Below, piece by piece: positions 44,272-53,094 of a stretch of 64,000 bases of DNA. Positions within the stretch are counted from its first letter, which is position 1. Each line of letters begins with the position of its first letter. A program made the translations under genes and the position numbers. The DNA comes from Curtobacterium salicis (GTDB lineage: Bacteria; Actinomycetota; Actinomycetes; Actinomycetales; Microbacteriaceae). Below the pieces are notes generated by a model, which worked only from the letters and a program-made list of their open reading frames with translations, had not been told where the DNA came from and did no database searches. The stretch is from positions 124,001 to 188,000 of the forward strand of contig NZ_JAAOYO010000001.1 of assembly GCF_011759505.1 (NCBI RefSeq). The letters run 5' to 3'.

Positions 44272-45425
44272 CGGGGTGCCTCCAGGACGACGGTGGTGCC
44301 GGCACCGGGTGCCGAGAACAGGCGGGCGTCGCCGCCGACCTCGCGGAGACGGTTCACGACGCTCTCCTTGAAGCCGAGCCGTTCGGCGCTGACGGTGTCG
44401 AGTTCGAAGCCGACGCCGGAGTCGGTGACCATCGCACGGACCATCGCCTCGTCGTGGACGATCGTGACGTGCGCCTCCGGGACGCCGGCGTGGCGTCGGA
44501 CGTTCTCCAGGCACTCGCCGAGCGCCAGCAGGAACGCGTCGAGGACGTGCTTCGGCAGCAGGACCTGCCCGGTGCCGTGCCAGGCGACCTCGAGGCCCAT
44601 CCGACCGAAGCGCTGCTTGACGGACTCGAGGGTCTGGCCGAGCGGGGACTCCTCGGTGCGGGTGAGCGAGTAGTCGCCGGACTGCTGCGGCTGCGGGGTG
44701 GCGCCGAGACGGAGGTGGCGGAGGAGTCGGGCGTCCTCGGCGGCCTGCTCGCGCATCGCGTGCTCGGAGACGCCGACGCCGGAGTGGGCGAGCAGGGTGA
44801 GGGTCGCGAGCACGGTGTCGTGGAGCAACCGGGCGCCCTGGCGTCGCTGCGCCTCGGTCTCGCTGGCCTGTCGTTCGGCGCGGTGGGCGGTGCCGATGCT
44901 GTAGATGCGGCGGGCGACCCGGGGGATGCTCCGGCTGATCCAGACGGCGATGACGGCGATCAGGACCCAGCCGAGCAGGACGCCGCTGACCGGGGCGGAG
45001 AGGACGGAGCCGCTCGCCCAGCTCATCAGCGCGAGGGAGACCACTCCGGCGCCGGCGGCGAGGCCGAGACCGAGTCGGTGGCCGCGCTGCGCCATGAGCA
45101 GCGAAGCGAGCCCGCCACCGGCGAGCGGGACGAGCGCACTCGCGATGACCCGGCGGTCGTCGGGGGCCACGGCCGAGGTGAGGACCGCGACGGCTGCGAG
45201 TCCGGCGACGACCGTCGTGGCGGTCCACCACGTCGACCCGTTGACGCCGAAGACCACGAGGGCCCCCACCATCACCGCGATGCAGGCGAACCCGGCGACG
45301 AGCGGCAGCACGGGGACGGCGAGCGAGGTGGCCACGCCCACGACGCTGACGAGCGCGCAGACGATGCCCACGACACGCGTCGTCGACCGGAGGAGGCGGT
45401 CGCGTTCCTGCGCGAGGAGTTCCAT
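44268..45425 (-). CDS. Sensor histidine kinase, HisKA_3-like
   Basis: 385 aa. Four or five membrane helices (about residues 18-175) precede a dimerisation/phosphoacceptor region with LLHDTVLATLTLLAH (His near 213). The HATPase domain has N-box GECLENVRRHAG, G1 DSGVGF and a G2 region ending GAGTTVVLEAP. All catalytic boxes are intact. It couples (4-nt overlap) to the degenerate-kinase gene and then to the NarL-type regulator. The stimulus is unknown. The ATG at 45425 has AGGA 7 nt upstream. Confidence 0.9.
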   Translation of the reverse strand: MELLAQERDRLLRSTTRVVGIVCALVSVVGVATSLAVPVLPLVAGFACIAVMVGALVVFGVNGSTWWTATTVVAGLAAVAVLTSAVAPDDRRVIASALVPLAGGGLASLLMAQRGHRLGLGLAAGAGVVSLALMSWASGSVLSAPVSGVLLGWVLIAVIAVWISRSIPRVARRIYSIGTAHRAERQASETEAQRRQGARLLHDTVLATLTLLAHSGVGVSEHAMREQAAEDARLLRHLRLGATPQPQQSGDYSLTRTEESPLGQTLESVKQRFGRMGLEVAWHGTGQVLLPKHVLDAFLLALGECLENVRRHAGVPEAHVTIVHDEAMVRAMVTDSGVGFELDTVSAERLGFKESVVNRLREVGGDARLFSAPGAGTTVVLEAPR

Positions 45426-45571
45426 CGTTGGTCCTGGCTGTTCCTGGTTCGGGAGAGCTGGTAGGTCTGGGGAAACCGAGCACTGGTCGAGACCGTGCAC
45501 TCTGCATCATTCCACGGGCGACACCCGTAGTGGGGTGTTCGGCGCGCGGGGGTCGACGGATCGGTCTGGGG

Positions 45572-45593
45572 GTGTCCCGTCTTCCGGGGACAC
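45572..45593 (-). terminator. Hairpin after metX
   Basis: GTGTCCC/GGGACAC arms with an 8-nt loop, 13 nt downstream of the metX stop. It separates metX from the signalling genes. Confidence 0.5.
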
Positions 45594-45606
45594 GCGTGCA
45601 CCCCGA

Positions 45607-46806
45607 TCAGTCGAGCAGTCGCCGCAGGTGCGCCCCGACGGCCTCGTGTTCGATGAGGAAACCGTCGTGACCGAACTCGCTCGTGATCACCGCAGCCCGG
45701 TCGCCGTCCAGCGTGTCGGGCACCCCGGCTGCGATCCGGTGCTGGTCCTCGACCGGGAACAGCCGGTCGCTGGAGACCCCGACGACGAGGGTGCGCGCGC
45801 TCACCCGGGCGAGCGCTGCGGCCACCCCGCCACGACCGGCACCGACGTCGTGCGAGTCCATCGCGTGGGTGAGGACGACGTACGAGGCGGCGTCGAACCG
45901 GCGGGTGAACTTGTTGCCGTGGAAGTCGAGGTAGCTCTCCACCGAGAACCGTCCGTCGTCGCCGAGCGGCGAGACGTCGCTCTGCCACGAGCGGGCGAAC
46001 CGGCCGTTGAGCTCGTCGGAGGCGCGGTAGGTCATCATCGCCATCCGACGGGCGAGCGCGAGGCCTCGGTGCGGCCCCTCGCCGGGTTCGGCGTCGTGGT
46101 GGTCGCCGCCGGCGTAGCCCGGGTCCATCTGGATCGCGGCACGTTGCAGGGAGTTCGCCGCGATCTGGTCGGCGGTGGTCTGCGCGGTGCTCGCCAGGAC
46201 CGCGAGTCGCGCGACACGCTCCGGCGCGGTGACCGCGGCCTCGAGGGCGTGCATGCCGCCCATCGACCCGCCGACGACGGCGGCGAACCGGTCGATGCCG
46301 AGCCGGTCGGCCAGGCGCAGTTGCGTGGCGACCTGGTCGCGGATCGTCACGAACGGGAAGCGGGAGCCCCACTCGCGTCCGTCGGGTGTGACCGAGGACG
46401 GCCCGGTGGTGCCCTGGCAGCCGCCGAGCATGTTCGGCGCGATGACGAACCAGCGGTCGGTGTCGATCGCGCGGCCGGGGCCCACGACGTCGCCCCACCA
46501 GCCGGCGGTGCGGTGACCGGGCCCCGGCGGACCGGCGACGTGCGAGTCACCGGTCAGGGCGTGGAACACCAGGACCGCGTTGTCGGCTGCGGGGGAGAGC
46601 GTGCCCCAGGTCTCGTAGGCGACGCGGACCGCGGGGATGCGGCCGCCGCGGACGAACTGTTCACCGAGCGACGCGAAGTGCCGCGCTCCGGGTGGGTCGC
46701 CCGGACGCCAGGCGCCGGTGACGGGTGGCTTGCCGAGGGTGCCGAGTTCGGCGCCGGGCACCAGGGTGGACGGCACGGAGTCCTCGGGGGTCGTCTGCCA
46801 GTCCAT
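45607..46806 (-). CDS. metX: Homoserine O-acetyltransferase
   Basis: First committed step of methionine synthesis by direct sulfhydrylation: acetyl-CoA plus homoserine gives O-acetylhomoserine. 399-aa alpha/beta-hydrolase fold; oxyanion-side motif FHALTGDSHVAG, nucleophile Ser in VVGGSMGGMHALE (about residue 158), NMLGGCQGTTGPSS, and C-terminal acid/His pair ending SEFGHDGFLIE. The start MDWQTTPEDSVPS is by first in-frame ATG. It lies downstream of metY across a 158-nt gap holding a nested palindrome. Confidence 0.95.
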   Translation of the reverse strand: MDWQTTPEDSVPSTLVPGAELGTLGKPPVTGAWRPGDPPGARHFASLGEQFVRGGRIPAVRVAYETWGTLSPAADNAVLVFHALTGDSHVAGPPGPGHRTAGWWGDVVGPGRAIDTDRWFVIAPNMLGGCQGTTGPSSVTPDGREWGSRFPFVTIRDQVATQLRLADRLGIDRFAAVVGGSMGGMHALEAAVTAPERVARLAVLASTAQTTADQIAANSLQRAAIQMDPGYAGGDHHDAEPGEGPHRGLALARRMAMMTYRASDELNGRFARSWQSDVSPLGDDGRFSVESYLDFHGNKFTRRFDAASYVVLTHAMDSHDVGAGRGGVAAALARVSARTLVVGVSSDRLFPVEDQHRIAAGVPDTLDGDRAAVITSEFGHDGFLIEHEAVGAHLRRLLD

Positions 46807-46847
46807 CGTGCGTCCATTCTCGCGGCAGGTCCGCTCCGCCGCCGCCG

Positions 46848-46858
46848 TGTTACGTCAC
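46848..46858. promoter_or_regulatory. GTTACGTCACG motif upstream of metX
   Basis: Identical 11-mer to the one (opposite orientation) upstream of metY at 48417-48427, centred about 47 nt before the metX ATG. The core GTNACGTNAC is palindromic, as expected for a dimeric repressor site. Confidence 0.45.
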
Positions 46859-46876
46859 GTCCCCGGCCGGCGGCCT

Positions 46877-46948
46877 CGCGAAACGCAACCCGGGCGGCTC
46901 CTCGCAGCGGTACTCCGTTGCGGGAAGCCGCCCGGGTTGCGTTTCGCG
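46877..46948. repeat. Nested palindrome, AAACGCAAC family, copy 2
   Basis: Perfect 22-bp outer arms (46877-46898 and 46927-46948) with inner CGCAGCGG/CCGTTGCG repeat. It shares outer AAACGCAAC/GTTGCGTTT and inner blocks with 33346-33421. It lies between co-directional metY and metX, 17 nt from the metY stop. Confidence 0.75.
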
Positions 46949-46964
46949 GGAGGCACGGGGCGGG

Positions 46965-48296
46965 TCAGGCGCGCAGGCCCGCCTGGGCGACGGCGCGGGC
47001 CGCGGCGAGCCCGGCCTCGAGGTCGGCCTTGAGGTCCTCGACGTTCTCGATCCCGACCGAGAGGCGCACCAGACCCGGCGTGACCCCGGTGGTGAGCTGC
47101 TGCTCCGGCGTCAGCTGCGAGTGGGTCGTGGACGCCGGGTGGATGACGAGCGAGCGGACGTCACCGATGTTCGCCAGGTGCGAGAACAGCTGCAGCTCGT
47201 CGACCAGCGCACGGCCGGCGTCGACACCGCCCTTGAGCTCGAAGGACAGCACCGCACCGACACCACGCGGCGCGTACTTCGTCGCCGCCGGGTACCACGG
47301 GCTCGTCGGCAGCCCCGCGTACGCCACCGTCGCGACGTCCGGGTGCCGGTCGAGCCACTCCGCGATCTCCTGCGCGTTCGAGACGTGCCGTTCGATCCGG
47401 AGGCTCAGCGTCTCGATGCCCTGCAGGAGCGCGAACGCCGTGTCCGCCGAGTTCGACGCACCGAGGTCGCGGAGCAGCTGCACGCGGGCCTTGACGATGT
47501 ACGCCAGCGCGTCACCGACCGCCTGCGAGAACACCGCCCCGTGGTACGAGGGATCCGGGGTGCTGAACTCCGGGAACCGCTCGGTGTGCTCGGACCAGGC
47601 GAACGTGCCGCCGTCGACGATGATCCCGCCGATGACCGTGCCGTGGCCGCCGAGGAACTTCGTCGCCGAGTGCACCACGATGTCCGCACCGTGCTCGAAC
47701 GGCCGGATCAGGTACGGCGTCGCGATCGTGTTGTCGACGATCAGCGGCACACCGGACTCGTGCGCGACACCGGCGACGGTCTCGATGTCCAGCACGTTGA
47801 TGCGCGGGTTGCCGATGGTCTCGGCGAAGAACAGCTTCGTGTTCGGACGGACCGCGCGGCGCCACTCCTCCGGATCGTCCTGGTCCTCCACGAACGTCGT
47901 CTCGATGCCGAGCTTCGCCAGCGTGTACTTGAACAGGTTGTACGTGCCGCCGTAGATCGACGACGACGACACGATGTGGTCCCCGGCACCGGCGATGTTG
48001 AGCACCGCGTAGGTCTCCGCCGCCTGGCCGCTCGACACGAGGAGCGCCCCGGTACCGCCCTCGAGCGCCGCGATGCGCTGCTCCACGACGTCGTTCGTCG
48101 GGTTCATGATCCGCGAGTAGATGTTGCCCGGCTGCGCCAACGCGAACAGGTCACGGGCGTGGTCCGAGTTCTCGAACACGTAGGACGTCGTCTTGTAGAT
48201 CGGCGTCGCCCGGGCACCCGTCGTCGGGTCGGGGTGCGCCCCCGCGTGGATCTGCGTGGTCTCGAACCGCCACTGCGCGGCGTCGTTCTCGGTCAT
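46965..48296 (-). CDS. metY: O-acetylhomoserine sulfhydrylase
   Basis: 443-aa PLP enzyme that forms homocysteine from O-acetylhomoserine and sulfide. PLP lysine in HSATKFLGGHGTVIGG; substrate motifs SSSSIYGGTYNLFKYTL and GDVRSLVIHPASTTHSQLTPEQQ. The ATG at 48296 follows CAGGAG by 6 nt. Its metX neighbour makes its substrate, so this is the housekeeping copy; a divergent paralogue is at 7576-8967. Confidence 0.95.
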   Translation of the reverse strand: MTENDAAQWRFETTQIHAGAHPDPTTGARATPIYKTTSYVFENSDHARDLFALAQPGNIYSRIMNPTNDVVEQRIAALEGGTGALLVSSGQAAETYAVLNIAGAGDHIVSSSSIYGGTYNLFKYTLAKLGIETTFVEDQDDPEEWRRAVRPNTKLFFAETIGNPRINVLDIETVAGVAHESGVPLIVDNTIATPYLIRPFEHGADIVVHSATKFLGGHGTVIGGIIVDGGTFAWSEHTERFPEFSTPDPSYHGAVFSQAVGDALAYIVKARVQLLRDLGASNSADTAFALLQGIETLSLRIERHVSNAQEIAEWLDRHPDVATVAYAGLPTSPWYPAATKYAPRGVGAVLSFELKGGVDAGRALVDELQLFSHLANIGDVRSLVIHPASTTHSQLTPEQQLTTGVTPGLVRLSVGIENVEDLKADLEAGLAAARAVAQAGLRA

Positions 48297-48416
48297 CTCG
48301 TGCTCCTGTCCGGGCGGCTGGTCGTCGGGTGGCGGTGACGCACGGGAGGCTCGGTGCACCGTCGCGTCGCAGGTCACGGTACGGACGTGGTCGCCCCCGC
48401 ACCAGCGCCCCCGTCT

Positions 48417-48427
48417 CGTGACGTAAC
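48417..48427. promoter_or_regulatory. CGTGACGTAAC motif upstream of metY
   Basis: Reverse complement of the metX motif, 121 nt before the metY ATG. Caution: bases 48420-48429 also coincide with where the left arm of a decayed 40-bp palindrome would fall, its right arm being GCCTCCCGTC at 48450-48459. Confidence 0.4.
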
Positions 48428-48457
48428 GCGCCTGACGGCGGTGGGCCGGGCCTCCCG

Positions 48458-49549
48458 TCAGGCTGGGTCCTTGCGGAACAACCAGCCGACCTTCGGCTCG
48501 AGCAGCCACCGCATGCCGCGCCGCACGAACGGCTGCGCCAGGAACAGGCTCACCGCACACGCCACCAACACCATCAGCAGCACGAACGGCCACGCCGAGT
48601 GCTCACCCGCCAGCACCCCGGACTCACGGATCGGGTAGAGCAGGAACGTGTGCAGCAGGTACACGTACATCGTCGCCGCACCGAACTGCGTCAGCCAGAC
48701 CGTCCGCCGCGGCACGAGCACCAGGAACGACGCGGTCAACAGCGTCGCCAGGAGCATCAGCCCGAAGCGCACCCCACCGGCCCACCACGCGTCCTCGCCG
48801 AGCCCCGAGTACGAGTCGTCGTAGAAGAACCAGTGGTGCAGGTCGAACTCCTTGAACTGCGGGATCCACAGCGCACACGACACCGCCCACGCCGCGAACA
48901 CCACGCCAGCGGCCACCCGCACCCGGACCACCGTCCGACGGGACGCCTCGTACCAGCGGTCGAACACCCCCCACTGCTTCACCTGCCACCCGAGCAGGAA
49001 GAACGGCAGCAGGCTGATCGCCCGGCCCAGGGACAGCGTCGAGTCCACGTTGTCGAAGTACCCGACGCCGATGCTCAGCACCACCGCCCACACCAGCGGC
49101 AACCGCAGCTGCGCCAGGTACGGCAGGATCAGCCGGAAGATCCCCAGCGCCAACAGGAACCACAGCGTCCACGTCGGCTTCGTCGGGTTGAACTCCTTGC
49201 CGCCCTCCACCACCGCCTGCACCACGGTCCAGATCGTCTGCATGATGATGTACGGCACCACGATGTCCGTGAAGGTCCGACGCATCCGCTTCGCCGTCGG
49301 GGTGTCCGCCGACGAGAAGTACCCGCTGATCACGCCGAACGCCGGCATGTGGAACGCGTAGATGAACGTGTACAGCGCCAGGGCGTGCTCGCTGCCCGTC
49401 GTCTGCCGCTGGATCGCGTGCCCGATCACCACCAGGGTCACCGCCAGGAACCTGGCCGTGTCCCACATCGGGATGCGCCGCTTGAGCCGACCCGGGTCGA
49501 GCGCCCCCGCCGGGGCAGAGGGCGCGGGAGGGGCGGCGTCCGTCGTCAT
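48458..49549 (-). CDS. Acyltransferase-3-like integral membrane protein
   Basis: 363 aa with about ten membrane helices. RIPMWDTARFLAVTLVVIGHAIQ near the N-terminus carries the Arg and His pattern of acyltransferase family 3 (OafA/NolL type), which moves acyl groups onto glycans or lipids. TAACGT (49562-49557) is 7 nt before the ATG, so it is probably leaderless. The stop codon falls within GCCTCCCGTCA. The substrate cannot be inferred from the neighbours metY and an SDR. Confidence 0.85.
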   Translation of the reverse strand: MTTDAAPPAPSAPAGALDPGRLKRRIPMWDTARFLAVTLVVIGHAIQRQTTGSEHALALYTFIYAFHMPAFGVISGYFSSADTPTAKRMRRTFTDIVVPYIIMQTIWTVVQAVVEGGKEFNPTKPTWTLWFLLALGIFRLILPYLAQLRLPLVWAVVLSIGVGYFDNVDSTLSLGRAISLLPFFLLGWQVKQWGVFDRWYEASRRTVVRVRVAAGVVFAAWAVSCALWIPQFKEFDLHHWFFYDDSYSGLGEDAWWAGGVRFGLMLLATLLTASFLVLVPRRTVWLTQFGAATMYVYLLHTFLLYPIRESGVLAGEHSAWPFVLLMVLVACAVSLFLAQPFVRRGMRWLLEPKVGWLFRKDPA

Positions 49550-49636
49550 CCTCCGCACGTTACCGTCCGGCGGCGAGGGCGGTGTCGGTAGCGTTGCCCC
49601 CGGGCCGCCCACCGTCCCCGACCCGCGAGGAGCATC

Positions 49637-50413
49637 ATGACCACACGTCGAGCCGTCGTCACCGGAGCCAGCTCCGGCATCGGCGCCGCAACCGTCCGCC
49701 TGTTCCGCCAGCACGGGTGGGACGTCCTCGCCGTCGCCCGCCGAGCGGACCGGCTCGAAGCGCTCGCCGCAGAGACGGGCGCGGACACCCTGGTCGTGGA
49801 CGTCACGGACGACGCCCACGTGACGGCGCTCGCCGCGCGGGTGGACGAGCTCGGCGGAGCGGACGTGCTCGTCAACAACGCCGGGGGAGCGTTCGGCTCG
49901 GCTTCGGTCGAACACAGCGACGTCGACGACTGGCGGGCGATGTTCGAGGTGAACGTCCTCGGCACGAAGCGTGTCACCGCGGCACTCCTGCCGGCCCTCC
50001 GTCGTCGTGCGGCCGAGGTCGGCGGTGCCGACGTCGTGACGGTGACGAGCACCGCGGGCTTCGTCGCGTACGAGAACGGCGGCGGGTACGTCGCCGCGAA
50101 GCACGCCGAGCACGCCCTGGTCGGGGTGCTCCGGCTCGAGCTGAACGGCGAACCGATCCGGGTGGTCGAGATCGCCCCCGGCATGGTGAAGACCGACGAG
50201 TTCGCCCTCGTCCGGTTCGGCGGCGACGGCGACGCGGCCGCCGCGGTCTACGACGGGGTGGAGGCGCCGCTGGTCGCCGACGACGTGGCCGAGGCGATCG
50301 TGCACGCGGTGGAACTGCCGGCGCACGTCAACCTGGACCTGGTGACGGTCCGGCCGGTGGCGCAGTCGGCGCAGCACAAGCTCGCGCGCGGCCCGCTGAC
50401 CCCCAAGGCGTAG
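49637..50413 (+). CDS. Short-chain dehydrogenase/reductase (YdfG-like)
   Basis: 258-aa classical SDR. Cofactor motif TGASSGIG (residues 9-16), NNAGG near 85-89, catalytic Ser in TSTAGF and YVAAKH (Tyr/Lys pair near 152-156). A GARRADRL-like segment after the second strand suggests NADP(H). Similar proteins oxidise hydroxy acids such as 3-hydroxypropionate or serine, but the substrate is unproven. GAGGAG precedes the ATG by 4 nt, and TAGCGT near 49589 is a candidate -10. Confidence 0.88.
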   Translation: MTTRRAVVTGASSGIGAATVRLFRQHGWDVLAVARRADRLEALAAETGADTLVVDVTDDAHVTALAARVDELGGADVLVNNAGGAFGSASVEHSDVDDWRAMFEVNVLGTKRVTAALLPALRRRAAEVGGADVVTVTSTAGFVAYENGGGYVAAKHAEHALVGVLRLELNGEPIRVVEIAPGMVKTDEFALVRFGGDGDAAAAVYDGVEAPLVADDVAEAIVHAVELPAHVNLDLVTVRPVAQSAQHKLARGPLTPKA

Positions 50414-50498
50414 CGACCGGACCACACGCCGGACCCCGCAGCGCCCGGGCGACGATCGCGGGTCGCGGGCGGAGCATCCCTGCCGGTACCGTGGGCGG

Positions 50499-51029
50499 AT
50501 GCCGATCAGCAGCGAACCCGCGGAGTCTCCCGCCTCGTCGACCGTGACCGTGACGAGCGGACCGGAGGTGCTCGGCTGGCTCGAGTTCGGCGACGCCGCC
50601 CGGCTGCTCGCGAAGGACGTCCTGTCCGCCGGCTTCGAGCCCGAGGTCGTCGTGGCCGTCGCCCGCGGTGGGCTCATCATCGCCGGTGCCGTCGCCTACG
50701 CACTCGGCACGAAGGAGTGCGGCTCGATCAACGTCGAGTTCTACACCGACGTCGAACAGCGCCTCGAGGAACCGGTCGTGCTGGCCCCGGCCCTCGACGC
50801 ACCGAGCCTGGCCGGCAAGCGGGTCCTGGTCGTCGACGACGTGTCCGACTCCGGCCGCACCCTGGCGCTGGTCGTGGACATCATCCGCAGCGCCGGCGCC
50901 GACGTCCGGAGCGCCTGCCTCTACTCGAAGCCCGGCACCGTCCTCGAGCCGGACCACGTGTGGCGTCGCGTCGACGGCTGGATCACCTTCCCGTGGAGCG
51001 CCCTCGCCCCGGTGACGGCCGAGTCGTGA
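50499..51029 (+). CDS. Phosphoribosyltransferase-fold protein
   Basis: 176-aa type I PRTase. The PRPP loop is VLVVDDVSDSGRTLALV (about 109-125), with an upstream VVAVARGGLIIAGAVAYALG block. It resembles xanthine/hypoxanthine PRTase-like and 'phosphoribosyltransferase' regulators, so the base cannot be specified. TACCGT (50487-50492) is 6 nt before the ATG (leaderless). The stop overlaps the start of the next gene by 4 nt (GTGA), the first of three tightly packed genes ending with ung. Confidence 0.88.
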   Translation: MPISSEPAESPASSTVTVTSGPEVLGWLEFGDAARLLAKDVLSAGFEPEVVVAVARGGLIIAGAVAYALGTKECGSINVEFYTDVEQRLEEPVVLAPALDAPSLAGKRVLVVDDVSDSGRTLALVVDIIRSAGADVRSACLYSKPGTVLEPDHVWRRVDGWITFPWSALAPVTAES

Positions 51030-51745
51030 GCATCCACCTCGTCGGCGGCGGTCCCTTCGTCGCCGCGGACGCCGCCGCCGCCTTCACCGCCGAGGCGACC
51101 GCACGCTCCGCCGCCGTCGGTCGAACCGTCCCGCGCATCGCCCTGCTCTCCGTCGCCGGCGCCGACGGGTCCTCGCCGTCGTCCACCGCGGACATCGCCG
51201 AGGTCCTCGGCGGCTCCCGCGCGGCCGAGGTCCTGGTGACCGAGGTCGCCGCGGGCGCGGTCTTCGACACCACGGTGCTCAGCGACGTCGACGCCCTGGT
51301 CGTGAACGGCGGACGCACCCCGGACTACCTGGACGCCGTCGCCCCGCTCGTCGACCAGATCCGCCTGCTCGTCTCGGACGGGCTGCCCTACCTCGGCTAC
51401 TCCGCCGGCGCGATGATCGCCGCGGACCGTGCCCTGGTCGGCGGCTTCCGCATCGGCGGTGTCGAGGTCTGCCCCGAGTCCGCGTCCGAGGGGCTCGACG
51501 AGGTCGAGCTCCGCGAAGGGCTGGGACTCGTCGACCTGACCATCGACGTGCACGCCGTCCAGGCCGGCACCCTCGCCCGCCTGGTCGCCGCCGCCGAAGC
51601 CGAGTTCGTCACCGCGGGCCTGGCCATCGACGAGGACACCACGCTCGTCGTCGGTGAGGGCGCGCTCGAGGTCCGGGGCACGGGGAGCGTCTGGCGGGTG
51701 ATGGCGGGTGACGAGTCCGTCTCGGTCGCCACCATGGGCGCCTGA
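51026..51745 (+). CDS. S51/peptidase E-like, type 1 glutamine-amidotransferase-like protein
   Basis: 239 aa. The fold resembles dipeptidase E/cyanophycinase: glycine-rich start [22 protein letters not shown], and a nucleophile elbow [10 protein letters not shown] (Ser near 123). Likely a serine peptidase acting on Asp-X or cyanophycin-like substrates; activity is inferred. GTG start overlaps the PRTase stop by 4 nt and the stop is 2 nt before ung, so the three form one operon. Confidence 0.8.
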   Translation: MSIHLVGGGPFVAADAAAAFTAEATARSAAVGRTVPRIALLSVAGADGSSPSSTADIAEVLGGSRAAEVLVTEVAAGAVFDTTVLSDVDALVVNGGRTPDYLDAVAPLVDQIRLLVSDGLPYLGYSAGAMIAADRALVGGFRIGGVEVCPESASEGLDEVELREGLGLVDLTIDVHAVQAGTLARLVAAAEAEFVTAGLAIDEDTTLVVGEGALEVRGTGSVWRVMAGDESVSVATMGA

Positions 51746-51747
51746 GC

Positions 51748-52434
51748 GTGCAGCCGAAGGCCCTCGCCGACCTGGTCGACCCGGGCTGGGCAGCAGCGCT
51801 CGCACCCGTCGAGGACGACGTCCACCGCATCGGTGACTGGCTCCGTGCCGAGACCGAGGCCGGACGCCCCTACCTGCCGGCCGGCCCCGCCGTGCTGCGC
51901 GCCTTCGAGGACCCGTTCGACCGGGTCAAGGTGCTCGTCGTCGGCCAGGACCCGTACCCGACGCCGGGACACCCGATCGGGCTGTCCTTCGCCGTCGACC
52001 CGCACGTGCGGCCAGTGCCGCGCAGCCTGCAGAACGTGTACCGCGAACTCCACGACGACCTCGGCGTCACCCCGCCGCAGCACGGGGACCTGCGTGCCTG
52101 GTCGGAGCAGGGCGTGCTGCTGCTCAACCGGGTCCTGACGGTCGGCGTCGGCGAACCGGCCAGTCACCGCGGCAAGGGCTGGGAACGCGTGACCGAGCAG
52201 GCCGTCACCGCGCTCGTCGCCCGCGGCGGCCCGCTCGTCGCCGTGCTCTGGGGGGCGCAGGCCGCGTCGGTCCGTCCGCTCCTCGGCGACACCCCGGTGG
52301 TGGCCTCGGCGCACCCGAGTCCGCTCAGCGCCTCCCGCGGGTTCTTCGGCAGCCGTCCGTTCTCGGCCGTCAACGACCTGCTGGTCGCCCAGGGTGCGGA
52401 CCCCGTCGACTGGACACTGCCGACGGGGGCGTGA
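51748..52434 (+). CDS. ung: Uracil-DNA glycosylase
   Basis: Family-1 UDG that removes uracil from DNA, 228 aa. The water-activating motif [20 protein letters not shown] (Asp near 69) and the DNA-intercalating [17 protein letters not shown] loop are intact. GTG start 2 nt after the peptidase-like stop. Family length is normal. Confidence 0.96.
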   Translation: MQPKALADLVDPGWAAALAPVEDDVHRIGDWLRAETEAGRPYLPAGPAVLRAFEDPFDRVKVLVVGQDPYPTPGHPIGLSFAVDPHVRPVPRSLQNVYRELHDDLGVTPPQHGDLRAWSEQGVLLLNRVLTVGVGEPASHRGKGWERVTEQAVTALVARGGPLVAVLWGAQAASVRPLLGDTPVVASAHPSPLSASRGFFGSRPFSAVNDLLVAQGADPVDWTLPTGA

Positions 52435-52457
52435 CGGGCCTCCCGTAGGCTCGTGTC

Positions 52458-53066
52458 GTGCTCGAGGAGGAATACCAGCAGCGGCGTGTCCTGCCGCGGC
52501 ACCTGCGTGCCCCGGCGCCGGTCGAACCGGCGTTCACGTACGCGATCCGTGCCGCCACCGCAGCCGACCTGCCCGAGGTCCGCGAGATCCACACCCACTA
52601 CGTGCGGAACTCGTCCGTGACCTTCGACGCGGCCGCGTTCACCTTCGCGGCGTGGAAGAAGCGGTTCGACGAGGTGCAGCGCCGGAAGCTGCCCTTCCTG
52701 GTGGCGGAGAACCCGTCCGGCCAGGTCCTCGGCTACGCACTCGTCGAGCCGTGGAACATCCGCGACCGGTCGAACCGGGTGGTCGAGGACTCAATCTACC
52801 TCGGTGCGGCGTCGGGCGGCAAGGGGCTCGGACGGGCGCTGATGGAGGCGCTGCTCGAGGCCTGCCGCACCGCCGGCGTCCGCGAGGTCATCGCCGTGAT
52901 CGCGGACCGGTCGGCGGACGCCTCGATCCGGCTGCACGAACGGCTCGGCTTCGAGGAGGTCGGGCGGATGGGCCGCGTCGGCTACAAGTACGACCGGTGG
53001 CTCGGCACGGTGACGATGCGGCTGCGCCTCCGCGGGACGCGGAAGCCGTTGTTCGGCGGGCGCTGA
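52458..53066 (+). CDS. GNAT acetyltransferase, phosphinothricin-acetyltransferase-like
   Basis: 202-aa GNAT protein. An N-terminal extension of about 30 residues precedes IRAATAADLPEVREIHTHYV, the start typical of PAT/YncA-type enzymes. Acetyl-CoA motif GGKGLGRALMEALLEACR is followed by ASIRLHERLGFEEVGRMGRVGYKYDRW. These enzymes acetylate amino compounds such as methionine sulfoximine or phosphinothricin; the native substrate is unknown. TAGGCT (52446-52451) is 6 nt before the GTG, a leaderless start. Confidence 0.87.
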   Translation: MLEEEYQQRRVLPRHLRAPAPVEPAFTYAIRAATAADLPEVREIHTHYVRNSSVTFDAAAFTFAAWKKRFDEVQRRKLPFLVAENPSGQVLGYALVEPWNIRDRSNRVVEDSIYLGAASGGKGLGRALMEALLEACRTAGVREVIAVIADRSADASIRLHERLGFEEVGRMGRVGYKYDRWLGTVTMRLRLRGTRKPLFGGR

Positions 53067-53088
53067 CGGCGGCGGGAGCCGCCAGCGC
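53060..53088. terminator. Convergent terminator GNAT / SPFH
   Basis: GCGCTGACGGC (53060-53070) pairs with GCCGCCAGCGC (53078-53088), one mismatch, 7-nt loop. The stem includes the GNAT stop codon. Confidence 0.55.
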
Positions 53089-53094
53089 CGACCG

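Noticed and set aside
46806-46830. SigR-type promoter near metX (GAGAAT)
   Set aside because: No GTT at 18-19 nt and the hexamer deviates from GGAAT; only the sigR site matches the consensus in this window.
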